Assembly (NCBI GenBank): GCA_945957395.1
Contig: CAMFKE010000005.1
Coordinates: 126,001 to 190,000 of the forward strand
DNA length: 64,000 nt
Direction of reading: 5' to 3'
Origin: an uncultured Opitutia bacterium
GTDB lineage: Bacteria > Verrucomicrobiota > Verrucomicrobiia > Opitutales > UBA953
Below are positions 55,142-64,000 of the stretch, piece after piece. Each line of letters begins with the position of its first letter. Within the stretch, counting starts at the first letter, position 1. The notes beneath the pieces were generated by a model that saw only the letters and a program-made list of their open reading frames with translations, was not told the DNA's origin and did no database searches. A program made the translations under genes and the position numbers.

Positions 55142-57676
55142 TCAGAAGACGGTGCCGAAGGAGAAGTTAAACCTAACCCCATCGTCGTTGTACTTCGAGG
55201 TCGTGATGGGGAAGCCGACATCAATTCGCATGACGGCCCCCATCACAAGGATGCGGAAGCCAAAGCCGGCATTGTCATTATACTCCGAGGTATTGAAGTC
55301 AAACCCACTGGAATTCACAAAGCCCCAGTCATAGAAAACGGCAAACCTAAGCTGCTCAATGATTTTCACCGTGTATTCCGCCGTGAACAAACCATAAGTG
55401 TTACCACCGGTGGGTTCGCCATCATCAAACGGCCCGACGTGACCGAACTTGAATCCGCGCATCGTATAAGCGCCACCCAGCATAAAACGCTCATAGAAGG
55501 GGATGTAATTGCCATCAAAGGGAACCATCGCCCCGGCTCGACCAAGGAGCATCAAGGTCTGCTCACCGGCCTCAAACATCGGAATCCATTGAGTGGCCCG
55601 CATGTCGAGCTGGTAGTAATCGACCTCTCCGCCAAAAGGCCCGCCGGCGACCCAATTGTCAATCTGGATGCGATTTCCGCAAGTTGGGAATATGACATTG
55701 TCACGAGTATCCCGAGTAAGGGAGAGACCGCCTGCAGAAATAAGCCTGTTGCCGCGTTCCTTTTGAATAAAGGAAGGCATGCTTGGATCAATATCAGTTA
55801 TTTCAACATTCTCCAAGCGATACGAAGGCTGCGCATAGATATTCTCAACGACGCGCCTGCGGAAGTAAGGGGTGATGCCGGAGCGCACCACATCATAGCC
55901 GGAGCTCACAAACCCCGAGCTGCGACGGTAGGCGGTATAGCCGAAGGCCAGCTCTCGCTCATAAACCCAGGGCTCTTCGAACGACTGTTCGATGGCGCTG
56001 GAACGAGTACCCACCTGAACACGGAAGCGGAACTTCTGGCCGCCGCCGCGGAAGTAGTTCTTGTAGTTAAACAGGTCGAAGTTGGATTCCGAGTATTCCG
56101 CGAAACCGACCAGATTCTCGACCGTCGAAAAGCCGGCGCCGAAGGTGAGGCTGCCCGTACTGCCCTCCTTGATCTGAACTCGCAGATTTTTCTGATTGGG
56201 GATGTTGGTGCTCTCGGGAGAGAGTCGGGATTCTTCGAAGAACCGGGTGTTCTTAAGTCTCGCCTCAGAATTCTTCATGCGCACGAGGTCGAACACCTCG
56301 CCCGGCGCGAGCGCCAGTTCGCGAACGATGACACTCGTACGGGTCTTGGTATTGCCGGCGATGTTGATGGAGCGCAGGTAGGACTTCTCGCCCTCCCTCA
56401 CCTTGAACACCAAATCGATTTTACCAGTCTCGAGATTGGGATGACGCTCGACGCGAATCTGCGCATCAAGATAGCCGACCTCCCCATAATAATCGCGCAA
56501 TTTCTCCACCGCCTGATCGACGGCCTTTGGAGAATACCAGTCGCCGGGTTTCAGATAATCGAACTCCGTTCGACGATTCGCCTCGTTGTCCGACTCGGCT
56601 TGCTTGCCGAACAGGAAGTCGAGAACGCGATCGCCGTAGGGATACGGCTTATAGACATCGCGACGACGGCGAGCCAAGACCTCAAGAATGGCGCTCGACT
56701 TAAAGCGCGCGAACTTCTCGCCCAAGGCATTGCCTTCAATCCCCATGGTGCCCACGGCATAGCGTCGCCCCTCGGTGATCTTTATTTTCACATCAAGGCG
56801 TCCCTTTTTATCAGACTCCCACTTTTGAACATAGTTGGTCTGGGCGGCCTTGTCGGGAATCTCGACATCCAAAAAGCCCTGATCGCGATAGTACTCGCGC
56901 AGCTTTTCCAAGTCCGTGCGAAACTCTTCCTTATGAAAACGACCCCAACCGGTCAGCCAAGAGAACTTAAGGAAGCGCCCGGAGGGGAAATACGAGGTAT
57001 CGAAGGTCCACGCCCAGGTGGAGGTATCCACGACAAGGCGCAGTTCCTTGTCACTCATCACCTTGTTACCCTCAAAAAGGATATGCTGCACCTTGGTGGC
57101 ATAGCCCTCGTTGAGCACGAAAGTAATCTCAGCGCCGCCCTTGCCATCCTCGGCCACCTTGGAGTCGACCGTGGCGAAGGGGTAGTACTTGTCGTACTTC
57201 TTGATAATTTTCTCCTTGGAACGCTTGATGAGCACATCGTTCACGGGATCGCCGACCTTGAATTGCAATTCCTCGACAAGGTCGCCCCACACCATGCTTT
57301 CCGAATCCCACTCCGTGTTGCCCTCAAACTTGATGGCCGTCACGCGCAGGTAGGGCTGAAGACGCACATGCAGGATCACCTTGTCGGAGCCGACGCGCTC
57401 CGGCTCGATGGCCACATGGCGATAAAAACCGGTGCCGTACAAGGAGCGCACCGAGGCGTCCGAAGCGGCTTGGGTAAACTCCGACCCCGGGATGAGCTTA
57501 AGGTGCCCCTTGACCGCCGAGATATCCACCTTGCGACCGCCCTCGAAGTGGTAGCGAACCTCGCTGACGACGGGCCGTTTTTCCTCCGGCAAAGCTTGGG
57601 CGATGAGAGCGGCGGGCAGGGTCGCCGCCAGCGCAAGACACAGCGGGCGAAGACCGAGATTGGATAGGGAGGCCAT
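55142..57676 (-). CDS. bamA: Outer-membrane protein assembly factor BamA
   Basis: The 844-residue protein starts at ATG 57676 with a signal peptide (SLSNLGLRPLCLALAATLPA). POTRA domains follow (VVSEVRYHFEGGRKVDISAV, RVTAIKFEGNTEWDSESMVW, RSINIAGNTKTRTSVIVREL), then a 16-strand barrel. FMLGGAYTMRGFKFGHVGPF is the conserved VRGF-type loop, here MRGF. The C terminus GVRFNFSFGTVF ends in Phe. It inserts barrel proteins into the outer membrane. A 91-codon in-frame extension upstream lacks family features and was not used. An 11-base G tract lies right after the stop. Confidence 0.96.
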   Translation of the reverse strand: MASLSNLGLRPLCLALAATLPAALIAQALPEEKRPVVSEVRYHFEGGRKVDISAVKGHLKLIPGSEFTQAASDASVRSLYGTGFYRHVAIEPERVGSDKVILHVRLQPYLRVTAIKFEGNTEWDSESMVWGDLVEELQFKVGDPVNDVLIKRSKEKIIKKYDKYYPFATVDSKVAEDGKGGAEITFVLNEGYATKVQHILFEGNKVMSDKELRLVVDTSTWAWTFDTSYFPSGRFLKFSWLTGWGRFHKEEFRTDLEKLREYYRDQGFLDVEIPDKAAQTNYVQKWESDKKGRLDVKIKITEGRRYAVGTMGIEGNALGEKFARFKSSAILEVLARRRRDVYKPYPYGDRVLDFLFGKQAESDNEANRRTEFDYLKPGDWYSPKAVDQAVEKLRDYYGEVGYLDAQIRVERHPNLETGKIDLVFKVREGEKSYLRSINIAGNTKTRTSVIVRELALAPGEVFDLVRMKNSEARLKNTRFFEESRLSPESTNIPNQKNLRVQIKEGSTGSLTFGAGFSTVENLVGFAEYSESNFDLFNYKNYFRGGGQKFRFRVQVGTRSSAIEQSFEEPWVYERELAFGYTAYRRSSGFVSSGYDVVRSGITPYFRRRVVENIYAQPSYRLENVEITDIDPSMPSFIQKERGNRLISAGGLSLTRDTRDNVIFPTCGNRIQIDNWVAGGPFGGEVDYYQLDMRATQWIPMFEAGEQTLMLLGRAGAMVPFDGNYIPFYERFMLGGAYTMRGFKFGHVGPFDDGEPTGGNTYGLFTAEYTVKIIEQLRFAVFYDWGFVNSSGFDFNTSEYNDNAGFGFRILVMGAVMRIDVGFPITTSKYNDDGVRFNFSFGTVF

Positions 57677-57913
57677 GCGGCGTTGGTTCCGGAAAAAGAA
57701 AGATACGGGGACTTTCCCGAAGCGAGAAAGACGGCCAAACCGTCTGACGCACGCCCCCCTGATGGCAACGATTAACTCGCTGCAACCAACCCTTGCGCCA
57801 CCCCGAAGGGGCCGAGCCGGAAAGAGGAAACCAGAGCCGCAAAACCTCAATGCACGCGGACAGGCGCACCCAATAATCCGGCGGCGCCCGTCGCCATACA
57901 TGAATGCCGCCAC

Positions 57914-57944
57914 AAAAAAGCCGCGCCACCCAAGGTGACGCGGC
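57914..57944 (-). terminator. Rho-independent terminator of fabF
   Basis: GCCGCGCCACC (57920-57930) pairs with GGTGACGCGGC (57934-57944) with one mismatch. On the minus strand six T follow (57914-57919). It is 20 bases after the fabF stop. Confidence 0.88.
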
Positions 57945-57964
57945 CTCATTGCAACCTTCGTCGC

Positions 57965-59224
<1,260 letters not shown>

Positions 59225-59330
59225 GGAGGGTTCCGATAAAAAGGAGCCCCGAAGGCAATGGGTTTACCCGGACTGGCAAGGATGAAACGCAAAGCTTCCC
59301 CTCCCCGTCCCGAGGCGGCCCGGGATATGA

Positions 59331-59364
59331 GAAGCGGCGTCCCTCTGAGGGACGCCGCGACTTC
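59331..59364 (-). terminator. Hairpin terminator after hldA
   Basis: GCGGCGTCCCT (59334-59344) pairs with AGGGACGCCGC (59348-59358), loop CTG, extended by GAAG/CTTC. The following T tract is weak. Confidence 0.7.
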
Positions 59365-59393
59365 ACTCACTTATGATTGGCGCCCGGCGCAAA

Positions 59394-60359
59394 TCAGGGC
59401 TGAAAACTCAAAATCTCCTCGGGGGAGGCGGTGGCGGTGCCGAACTTGCCCACCACGACGCCCGCCGCGGTGTTGGCCAGGTGCGCGGCCGCCTCGATAT
59501 CGGCCCCGGCGGCGAGAGCCGCGGTGAGCGTGGCGATCACGGTGTCACCCGCACCGCACACATCAAACACCTCCCGCGCATAGGTCGGGATGGTCTTTCC
59601 GGCGCGACCATCCTCGGAAAGCAACATGCCGTCGGCACCCAGCGTGACAACGAGGTGCTTCGGCCGATACTGCTCATGGATGCGACGGCAGACCTCGGCG
59701 GCGGGGAACTTGCCCGCGCAGTCTTCGGGCGTGAGCCCGGCAAGCTCGAGCGCCTCGGCCTTGTTCGGCGTCATGAGCCCCACGCCCGAGACGGCCAGCT
59801 TGCGGCGCGGCTTCGGGTCCAGCGCCACGAGCGTGCCGCGCTTGGCGGCTTCCGCCAGGACCTCGACCACGAGGTCGGATGCGATGGCGCCCTTGGCGTA
59901 GTCGGAAAGGATCACGGCGTCGGCACGCGCGACCTCGGCGAGAAGCGCGGCGCGCGCGGCGGCGTCGAAGGCGTAGTGAGCGGACTCGCGCTCGCGGTCG
60001 ATGCGACACAGCTGCTGGTTGCGCACGACCACGCGCGTCTTGATGATGGTGGTGACGCCCTCGCGACGGAACGCCTCCGGATACGACACGCCCGAGCCGG
60101 CCAGCAGCACGGCGAGCTCGTCGCCGGCACTGTCCCGACCGGCCATGCCGCACAGCACGGCGTGCGCCCCCAGGGCGCGCAGGTTGATCGCCACATTGGC
60201 GGCGCCCCCGGCGACATGGCGCTCCCTGTCCACATGCACGACCGGCACGGGAGCCTCCGGCGAGATGCGCGTGGCGTCGCCGTGCAGGTAATGGTCGATC
60301 ATCACATCGCCGATGACGACGACGCGGCGGCCTTTGATTTTGTTCAGGAGCTCCTGCAT
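59394..60359 (-). CDS. hldA: D-glycero-beta-D-manno-heptose-7-phosphate kinase (HldE-1/RfaE-1 domain)
   Basis: The 321-residue PfkB-family protein begins MQELLNKIKGRRVVVIGDVM and has ATRISPEAPVPVVHVDRERH and AGGAANVAINLRALG, typical of RfaE domain I. The catalytic base lies in VCGAGDTVIATL. It makes heptose-1,7-bisphosphate for the LPS core. The adenylyltransferase domain (HldC) is not fused and not adjacent, so this is the split form. It has its own hairpin downstream. Confidence 0.92.
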   Translation of the reverse strand: MQELLNKIKGRRVVVIGDVMIDHYLHGDATRISPEAPVPVVHVDRERHVAGGAANVAINLRALGAHAVLCGMAGRDSAGDELAVLLAGSGVSYPEAFRREGVTTIIKTRVVVRNQQLCRIDRERESAHYAFDAAARAALLAEVARADAVILSDYAKGAIASDLVVEVLAEAAKRGTLVALDPKPRRKLAVSGVGLMTPNKAEALELAGLTPEDCAGKFPAAEVCRRIHEQYRPKHLVVTLGADGMLLSEDGRAGKTIPTYAREVFDVCGAGDTVIATLTAALAAGADIEAAAHLANTAAGVVVGKFGTATASPEEILSFQP

Positions 60360-60494
60360 GAGGTGAAAACGGGTGCGGCGGTTTGTGCCAACTCCCTCAC
60401 GAGGAACAACACGAAAACCGGCCGGAGAGGCACAAAGCGGGCGATCGGGACTCGACCTGCGGGTCGCCGCCCCATCGCCCCTTTCGCCGACGCG

Positions 60495-61649
60495 TCAGGC
60501 GATCTCCCACTTGTAGTGGAACTTCGACAACATCTCGCAACCGTCCTTGGTCACCCACACGACATCCTCGATGCGCACACCACCCTGCCCCGGATAATAA
60601 AGCCCGGGCTCGACGGTCACGACCATGCCGGCGCGAATGGCATGCGCGTTGGCGGCCCGCATGCGAAGGGGCTCGTGGATTTCCAACCCGAGCCCGTGCC
60701 CGGTGCCATGATAGAAGCCGAAATAGCCCTTGGCGTCGCGTCCTGTCTCGTACCCCAGGCTCTTGAAATACCCGGCGGGGACCGCGTGCACCTCGGTGCC
60801 GTGAACACCGTCGCGCACAGCCTCGATCGCCAGCTTTTGCGCCTCCCTCACGGCCGCATACTGGCGGCGCTGCGCGGGCGTGGCCTTCCCCTTGAGGAAG
60901 GTGCGCGTCATGTCGCCATGGTAGCCGGTGGCGTTGATGCGCGGAAACACATCCACGATGATGAACTCGTCGGCGCGCAGCGGACCGTGCCCGCGCTCGT
61001 GACAATCCACCCCTTGGTCGCCCCCGGCGACGATGGTTCCGACCGCCGTCCCTCCCGCGTCGATGCAGGCCTTGTTGACCTCGGCGCGCAGGACTTCCGA
61101 GGTGAGCGTGCGTCCGTTCCACCTGAGAACACCGCCTCGGCCGATATCGGCTTCACGCAGCACGCGCTCCGCGGCGCGCAGGCCGGCCGCCGAACAGGCG
61201 TTGCCCTCGCGAACCCGCTCGGCCTCCTCACGCGTCTTGATGAGGCGCTCCGGCACGAGCGTCGCCGGGCCGGGAAGGATTTCCACGCCATGCTTCACGA
61301 GATCGAAGGCGATGCCCGCGGGAAAATCATCGGAAACCGCGAAGGACTTCGCCCCGTGGCGCTCGGCCAGCAGACGGACCAAGCGCGCGACGGGGTGCCC
61401 CTCCGAACCGAAGCGGGCGAGCGCCTCCGCCTCCAGAGTCTCCAGGGCAAGCACCTCGTCAAAAGCCGACTCGCGCTTGCCGCGGGCGAACTCCAGCGGG
61501 CTCAGCGCGGCGATTTTCCGTCCGTCGATGCGCACCGCCAGGAACGGATCCGGCGCGGCGAACTTGCCCAGCCAAAGCAGATCGGCGCTCTGCTCGGGGT
61601 TGGCGTAAAAGAGGAGATCGGTCCGGGCTTCGGCGGTCTTTCGTGACAT
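60495..61649 (-). CDS. M24-family aminopeptidase (Xaa-Pro peptidase-like)
   Basis: The 384-residue product starts at ATG 61649 (MSRKTAEARTDLLFYANPEQ). The C-terminal pita-bread domain shows the five metal ligands: two Asp in IIVDVFPRINATGYHGDMTR, His in FYHGTGHGLG, Glu in VTVEPGLYYPGQGG and Glu in VRIEDVVWVT. The N-terminal domain is of creatinase/prolidase type. It should cleave N-terminal residues before proline, or dipeptides. It is divergent from the DUF192 gene. Confidence 0.9.
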   Translation of the reverse strand: MSRKTAEARTDLLFYANPEQSADLLWLGKFAAPDPFLAVRIDGRKIAALSPLEFARGKRESAFDEVLALETLEAEALARFGSEGHPVARLVRLLAERHGAKSFAVSDDFPAGIAFDLVKHGVEILPGPATLVPERLIKTREEAERVREGNACSAAGLRAAERVLREADIGRGGVLRWNGRTLTSEVLRAEVNKACIDAGGTAVGTIVAGGDQGVDCHERGHGPLRADEFIIVDVFPRINATGYHGDMTRTFLKGKATPAQRRQYAAVREAQKLAIEAVRDGVHGTEVHAVPAGYFKSLGYETGRDAKGYFGFYHGTGHGLGLEIHEPLRMRAANAHAIRAGMVVTVEPGLYYPGQGGVRIEDVVWVTKDGCEMLSKFHYKWEIA

Positions 61650-61713
61650 GGGAAAAGGTTGATTGGCCGTTGACCGTATGCGGGCGCGCGTCGAATTGTC
61701 ATGCGCAATCCCC

Positions 61714-62250
61714 ATGCGACACGCCGCACCACCCGCCCTGCTCGCCGCCTGCGCGCTCGCCCTCACCGCCTGCGGCGACAGCGCCAAGCCGACGCCGGCC
61801 TCGAACGCCGCCCGCCCCATCGCCGACGCCTCGACGCGATTCCCCATCGGCATCGCCGGCAAGACCCTGCGCATGCGCCTCGCCCTCACCGAGCTCGAAC
61901 AGGCCACGGGCCTGATGGGCACCACAGGACTCCCGCCCGACGAGGGCATGCTCTTCGCCTACCGCGACGCCGCCCCGCGCGCCTTCTGGATGGCCAACGT
62001 ACCCTACGACATCGACCTGGGCCACTTCGACGCCGACGGACGACTGGACGAAACGCAGCGCCTGCGCGCCAACGACACGACGACGGTGCCCTCTCGCGCG
62101 AACAACATCCGCTATGTGGTGGAGGCGCCCGCCGGCTGGTTCCAGGCACGGGGCATCCGCCCCGGCGACCGCCTCGACCTAGCGGCGCTCGCCAACGCCA
62201 TCCACGACCGGGGTTTTCCGGAAAAAGCCTTCGTGGCCCCCATCCGCTGA
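61714..62250 (+). CDS. DUF192 lipoprotein
   Basis: From ATG 61714 the 178-residue product has a lipoprotein signal ([20 protein letters not shown], lipobox LTAC). The DUF192 core follows: [40 protein letters not shown] and [23 protein letters not shown]192 proteins are small beta barrels of unknown function, often exported. An in-frame start 17 codons upstream would hide the signal peptide, so 61714 is chosen. thiD follows after 9 bases. Confidence 0.92.
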   Translation: MRHAAPPALLAACALALTACGDSAKPTPASNAARPIADASTRFPIGIAGKTLRMRLALTELEQATGLMGTTGLPPDEGMLFAYRDAAPRAFWMANVPYDIDLGHFDADGRLDETQRLRANDTTTVPSRANNIRYVVEAPAGWFQARGIRPGDRLDLAALANAIHDRGFPEKAFVAPIR

Positions 62251-62259
62251 ACCACTCCG

Positions 62260-63051
62260 ATGCGCCCGATTCCCGTAGCGCTCACCATCGCCGGCTCCGA
62301 CAGCGGAGGCGGCGCCGGCATCCAGGCCGACCTGCTGACCTTCGCCGCCTGCGGCGTGTACGGCACGACCGCCATCACCTGCCTCACCGCCCAGAACCCC
62401 GGGGGCGTCTCCGGCGTGCACGCCGCGCCCGGAGCCTTCGTGCGCGAACAGGCCGAGCAGGTCGCGCGATTCTTCCCCGTGGCCGCGGTGAAGTCCGGCA
62501 TGCTGCTGAACGCCGACATCATCGGCTCCGTCGCGGACTTCCTCAACGCGCATCCGAAAATCCCCTACATCCTCGACCCGGTGATGGTCGCCACCAGCGG
62601 GGCGCGACTCCTCGACGAAACCGCCCTTTCCGCCCTGCGCGAAAAGCTCGCGCCGCGCGCCGCGCTGATCACGCCGAACCTCGACGAGGCAGCCGTGCTC
62701 CTGGGCCGCCGCCCCGCAGGCTCGCCCCCGGGCCAGACCGACGACGCGCTCGCGCTGGCGCAAAAGCTGGGGGTCGCGGTGCTGGTCAAGGGCGGCCACG
62801 CCACCGGCACGGACACGCTCACCGATGTGCTCGCCACGCCCACCGGCGCCGCGCGCATCTTCTCCGCCCCCCGGCACCCGCGCATCGACACGCATGGCTC
62901 CGGATGCACCCTGGCCTCGGCCATCGCCGCGCACATCGCGCTAGGCCTGCCGCTTGGCGACGCCGTGGCCGAAGCGCACGCCTACCTGCACCGCGCCATC
63001 GGCGAGCCCGTGCGCGTCGCCGGTCACGAGTATATCGCGCACCTGCGCTGA
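62260..63051 (+). CDS. thiD: Hydroxymethylpyrimidine / phosphomethylpyrimidine kinase
   Basis: The 263-residue protein begins [20 protein letters not shown], the substrate loop of ThiD, followed by [33 protein letters not shown] and [15 protein letters not shown] (anion hole) complete the ribokinase-fold motifs. It phosphorylates HMP and HMP-P in thiamine synthesis. It is co-transcribed with the DUF192 gene; no TPP riboswitch was seen. Confidence 0.96.
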   Translation: MRPIPVALTIAGSDSGGGAGIQADLLTFAACGVYGTTAITCLTAQNPGGVSGVHAAPGAFVREQAEQVARFFPVAAVKSGMLLNADIIGSVADFLNAHPKIPYILDPVMVATSGARLLDETALSALREKLAPRAALITPNLDEAAVLLGRRPAGSPPGQTDDALALAQKLGVAVLVKGGHATGTDTLTDVLATPTGAARIFSAPRHPRIDTHGSGCTLASAIAAHIALGLPLGDAVAEAHAYLHRAIGEPVRVAGHEYIAHLR

Positions 63052-63066
63052 GACGCGCGCCGAGAA

Positions 63067-63558
63067 TCAGAAACCGCTCAGGTCTCGGCGGCCGTTTTTG
63101 ACCCGAGCAGCTTCATCCTTGGCGACACGGGAGGCCTCCGCGCCGTCCTCGATGCGCAGGTAAAGCCCGTCGATGAGGCGGGCGGTGAGCTCGCCGCCCT
63201 TGGTGCGCCAGCGTGCGCCGCCTTCGCCGTCGAGCGCAGGAGACTCCCACACGAGCGTGCCCGCGTTGGCGTTGAGCAACGCGGTCGTCTCCTCGGCGTC
63301 GAGCTTCAGGTTCTCGTTCACCTTGGAGGGATTGGGCTCCTTGGAGTAGGTCACGGCCACAGCGACCTTGTCGCGAAACTCGACCACCACGCGCACACCG
63401 TTGCGAATGAACACCGCGGTGCTGCCGATGGAGGTCGGCTTGTTCTGCTTGGGCGAACCGTAACGCGCGACACACGCGTCGAGCGACTCGAACACGCGAG
63501 CCTGAAGCGGGGCGGCGGCGAGGGTGAAAAGGGCGAGAAGAGAAAGGGAAAGTCTCAT
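63067..63558 (-). CDS. Small secreted protein of unknown function
   Basis: The 163-residue product has a signal peptide (MRLSLSLLALFTLAAAPLQA) and then VFESLDACVARYGSPKQNKP, which resembles the start of small Opitutales-type exported proteins where a helix with Cys is followed by a beta sandwich; I cannot name the family. It is convergent with thiD and lies downstream of the comM-like gene. Confidence 0.7.
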   Translation of the reverse strand: MRLSLSLLALFTLAAAPLQARVFESLDACVARYGSPKQNKPTSIGSTAVFIRNGVRVVVEFRDKVAVAVTYSKEPNPSKVNENLKLDAEETTALLNANAGTLVWESPALDGEGGARWRTKGGELTARLIDGLYLRIEDGAEASRVAKDEAARVKNGRRDLSGF

Positions 63559-63675
63559 GGATGGAGAAAGTGCGGTAGGTCGTGGCTAACCGACTCGCGC
63601 GCCGAGGCAAGCGAGCCGCGCCGGCTGCGAATATGTCGCTCGGTCGACCCGGAAAAACCGGGTAACGGCCCCCAC

Positions 63676-64000
63676 TCAATCCGGCCTGGCGCGGTCAAGG
63701 GACCGGTACTGGATGGCCTCCATGAGATGGGCGCGCCCGATGCGCGCAGTCCCCTCCAGGTCGGCCAGGGTGCGCGACACCTTCAGGATCCGGTCGTAGG
63801 CGCGCGCCGACAGCCCCAGGCGCTCCATCGCGCAGCGGAGGGTGCCCGAGAGCTCTCCGTCCAGCACGCAGTGCTCGCGAAGGGCCTTGCTCGACATGCG
63901 CGCGTTGCACAGGCCCGGGCCCAGGCGGGCCTCCTGTATCCGGCGGGCGCTCACAACGCGCGCCCGAATGGGCGCCGACGCCTCGCCGGGTTTCGCCGCC
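63676..64000 (-). CDS. YifB/ComM-type Mg-chelatase-like ATPase, C-terminal part (5' end outside window)
   Basis: The frame stays open to the right edge of the window (AAKPGEASAPIRARVVSARR), so the start lies outside. The visible 107 residues match the C terminus of YifB/ComM: RIQEARLGPGLCNARMS, then LGLSARAYDRILKVSRTLAD and HLMEAIQYRSLDR. ComM is an AAA+ helicase that helps branch migration in natural transformation. No conclusions can be drawn on the ATPase core. Confidence 0.93.
   Translation of the reverse strand, partial: AAKPGEASAPIRARVVSARRIQEARLGPGLCNARMSSKALREHCVLDGELSGTLRCAMERLGLSARAYDRILKVSRTLADLEGTARIGRAHLMEAIQYRSLDRARPD

Noticed and set aside
54983-57667. 894-codon plus-strand frame
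   Set aside because: Antisense to bamA; no signal peptide or domain, while bamA has POTRA and barrel features.
59373-61646. 757-codon plus-strand frame
   Set aside because: Spans antisense to two unrelated genes, hldA and the M24 peptidase, which both have catalytic motifs.

Overview
The window is a GC-rich, gene-dense chromosomal segment of a Gram-negative bacterium: it carries bamA, skp/ompH, lpxD, a heptose kinase, porins and a secretin. Several traits recall Verrucomicrobiota, most like the Opitutae: an ECF sigma factor paired with a Ser/Thr kinase next to secreted sulfatases, a DksA-like protein with a long Lys/Ala/Pro tail beside ileS, and a lone four-helix-bundle (S23-type) gene. That placement is an inference from gene content; no rRNA or tRNA gene was seen.

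Layout. 1-9606: a canonical type I-C CRISPR-Cas locus (cas3 cut by the window edge, then cas5c, cas8c with a probable internal cas11c, cas7c, cas4, cas1, cas2), a leader, and an array of 42 repeats and 41 spacers. 9823-17163 (minus strand): a membrane Ser/Thr kinase, its overlapping ECF sigma factor, a secreted protein of unknown function and two secreted sulfatases. 17364-25986: a secreted GyrI/SOUL-like protein, ribF, a P1B-4-type metal ATPase, two nucleoid-protein-like genes (a tandem ribbon-helix-helix protein with a histone-H1-like tail, and a pure Lys/Ala/Pro repeat protein), monomeric isocitrate dehydrogenase and a small outer-membrane barrel protein.

26138-31056: rplM-rpsI, then argC, argJ and argB separated by polypurine dyad repeats, with the S23-type gene inserted between argJ and argB. 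31137-35647 (minus strand): a five-gene set of porin, secreted FMN-binding-like protein, OB-fold protein, MacB/FtsX-type permease and ABC ATPase. 35810-43898: a SNF2-family helicase, glutaredoxin-like protein, AI-2E family permease, DksA-like protein and ileS. 43995-52138: an alpha/beta hydrolase, an ammonium transporter whose promoter space holds a sigma-54-like box, and a low-GC pilM-pilN-pilO-secretin set followed by a periplasmic coiled-coil protein.

52321-57676: the envelope cluster bamA, ompH, lpxD, prs. 57965-64000: fabF, hldA, an M24 aminopeptidase, a DUF192 lipoprotein, thiD, a small secreted protein and the 3' end of a YifB/ComM-type ATPase gene cut by the window edge. Most transcription units end in clear hairpin terminators.

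The CRISPR-Cas locus is the only defence system visible and is of a known subtype. The less ordinary features are the three Lys/Ala/Pro-tailed DNA-associated proteins, the sigma-54-like box squeezed between a terminator and the amt start codon, the dyad repeats framing the arg genes, and the five-gene porin/ABC module. I found no convincing wholly new system.
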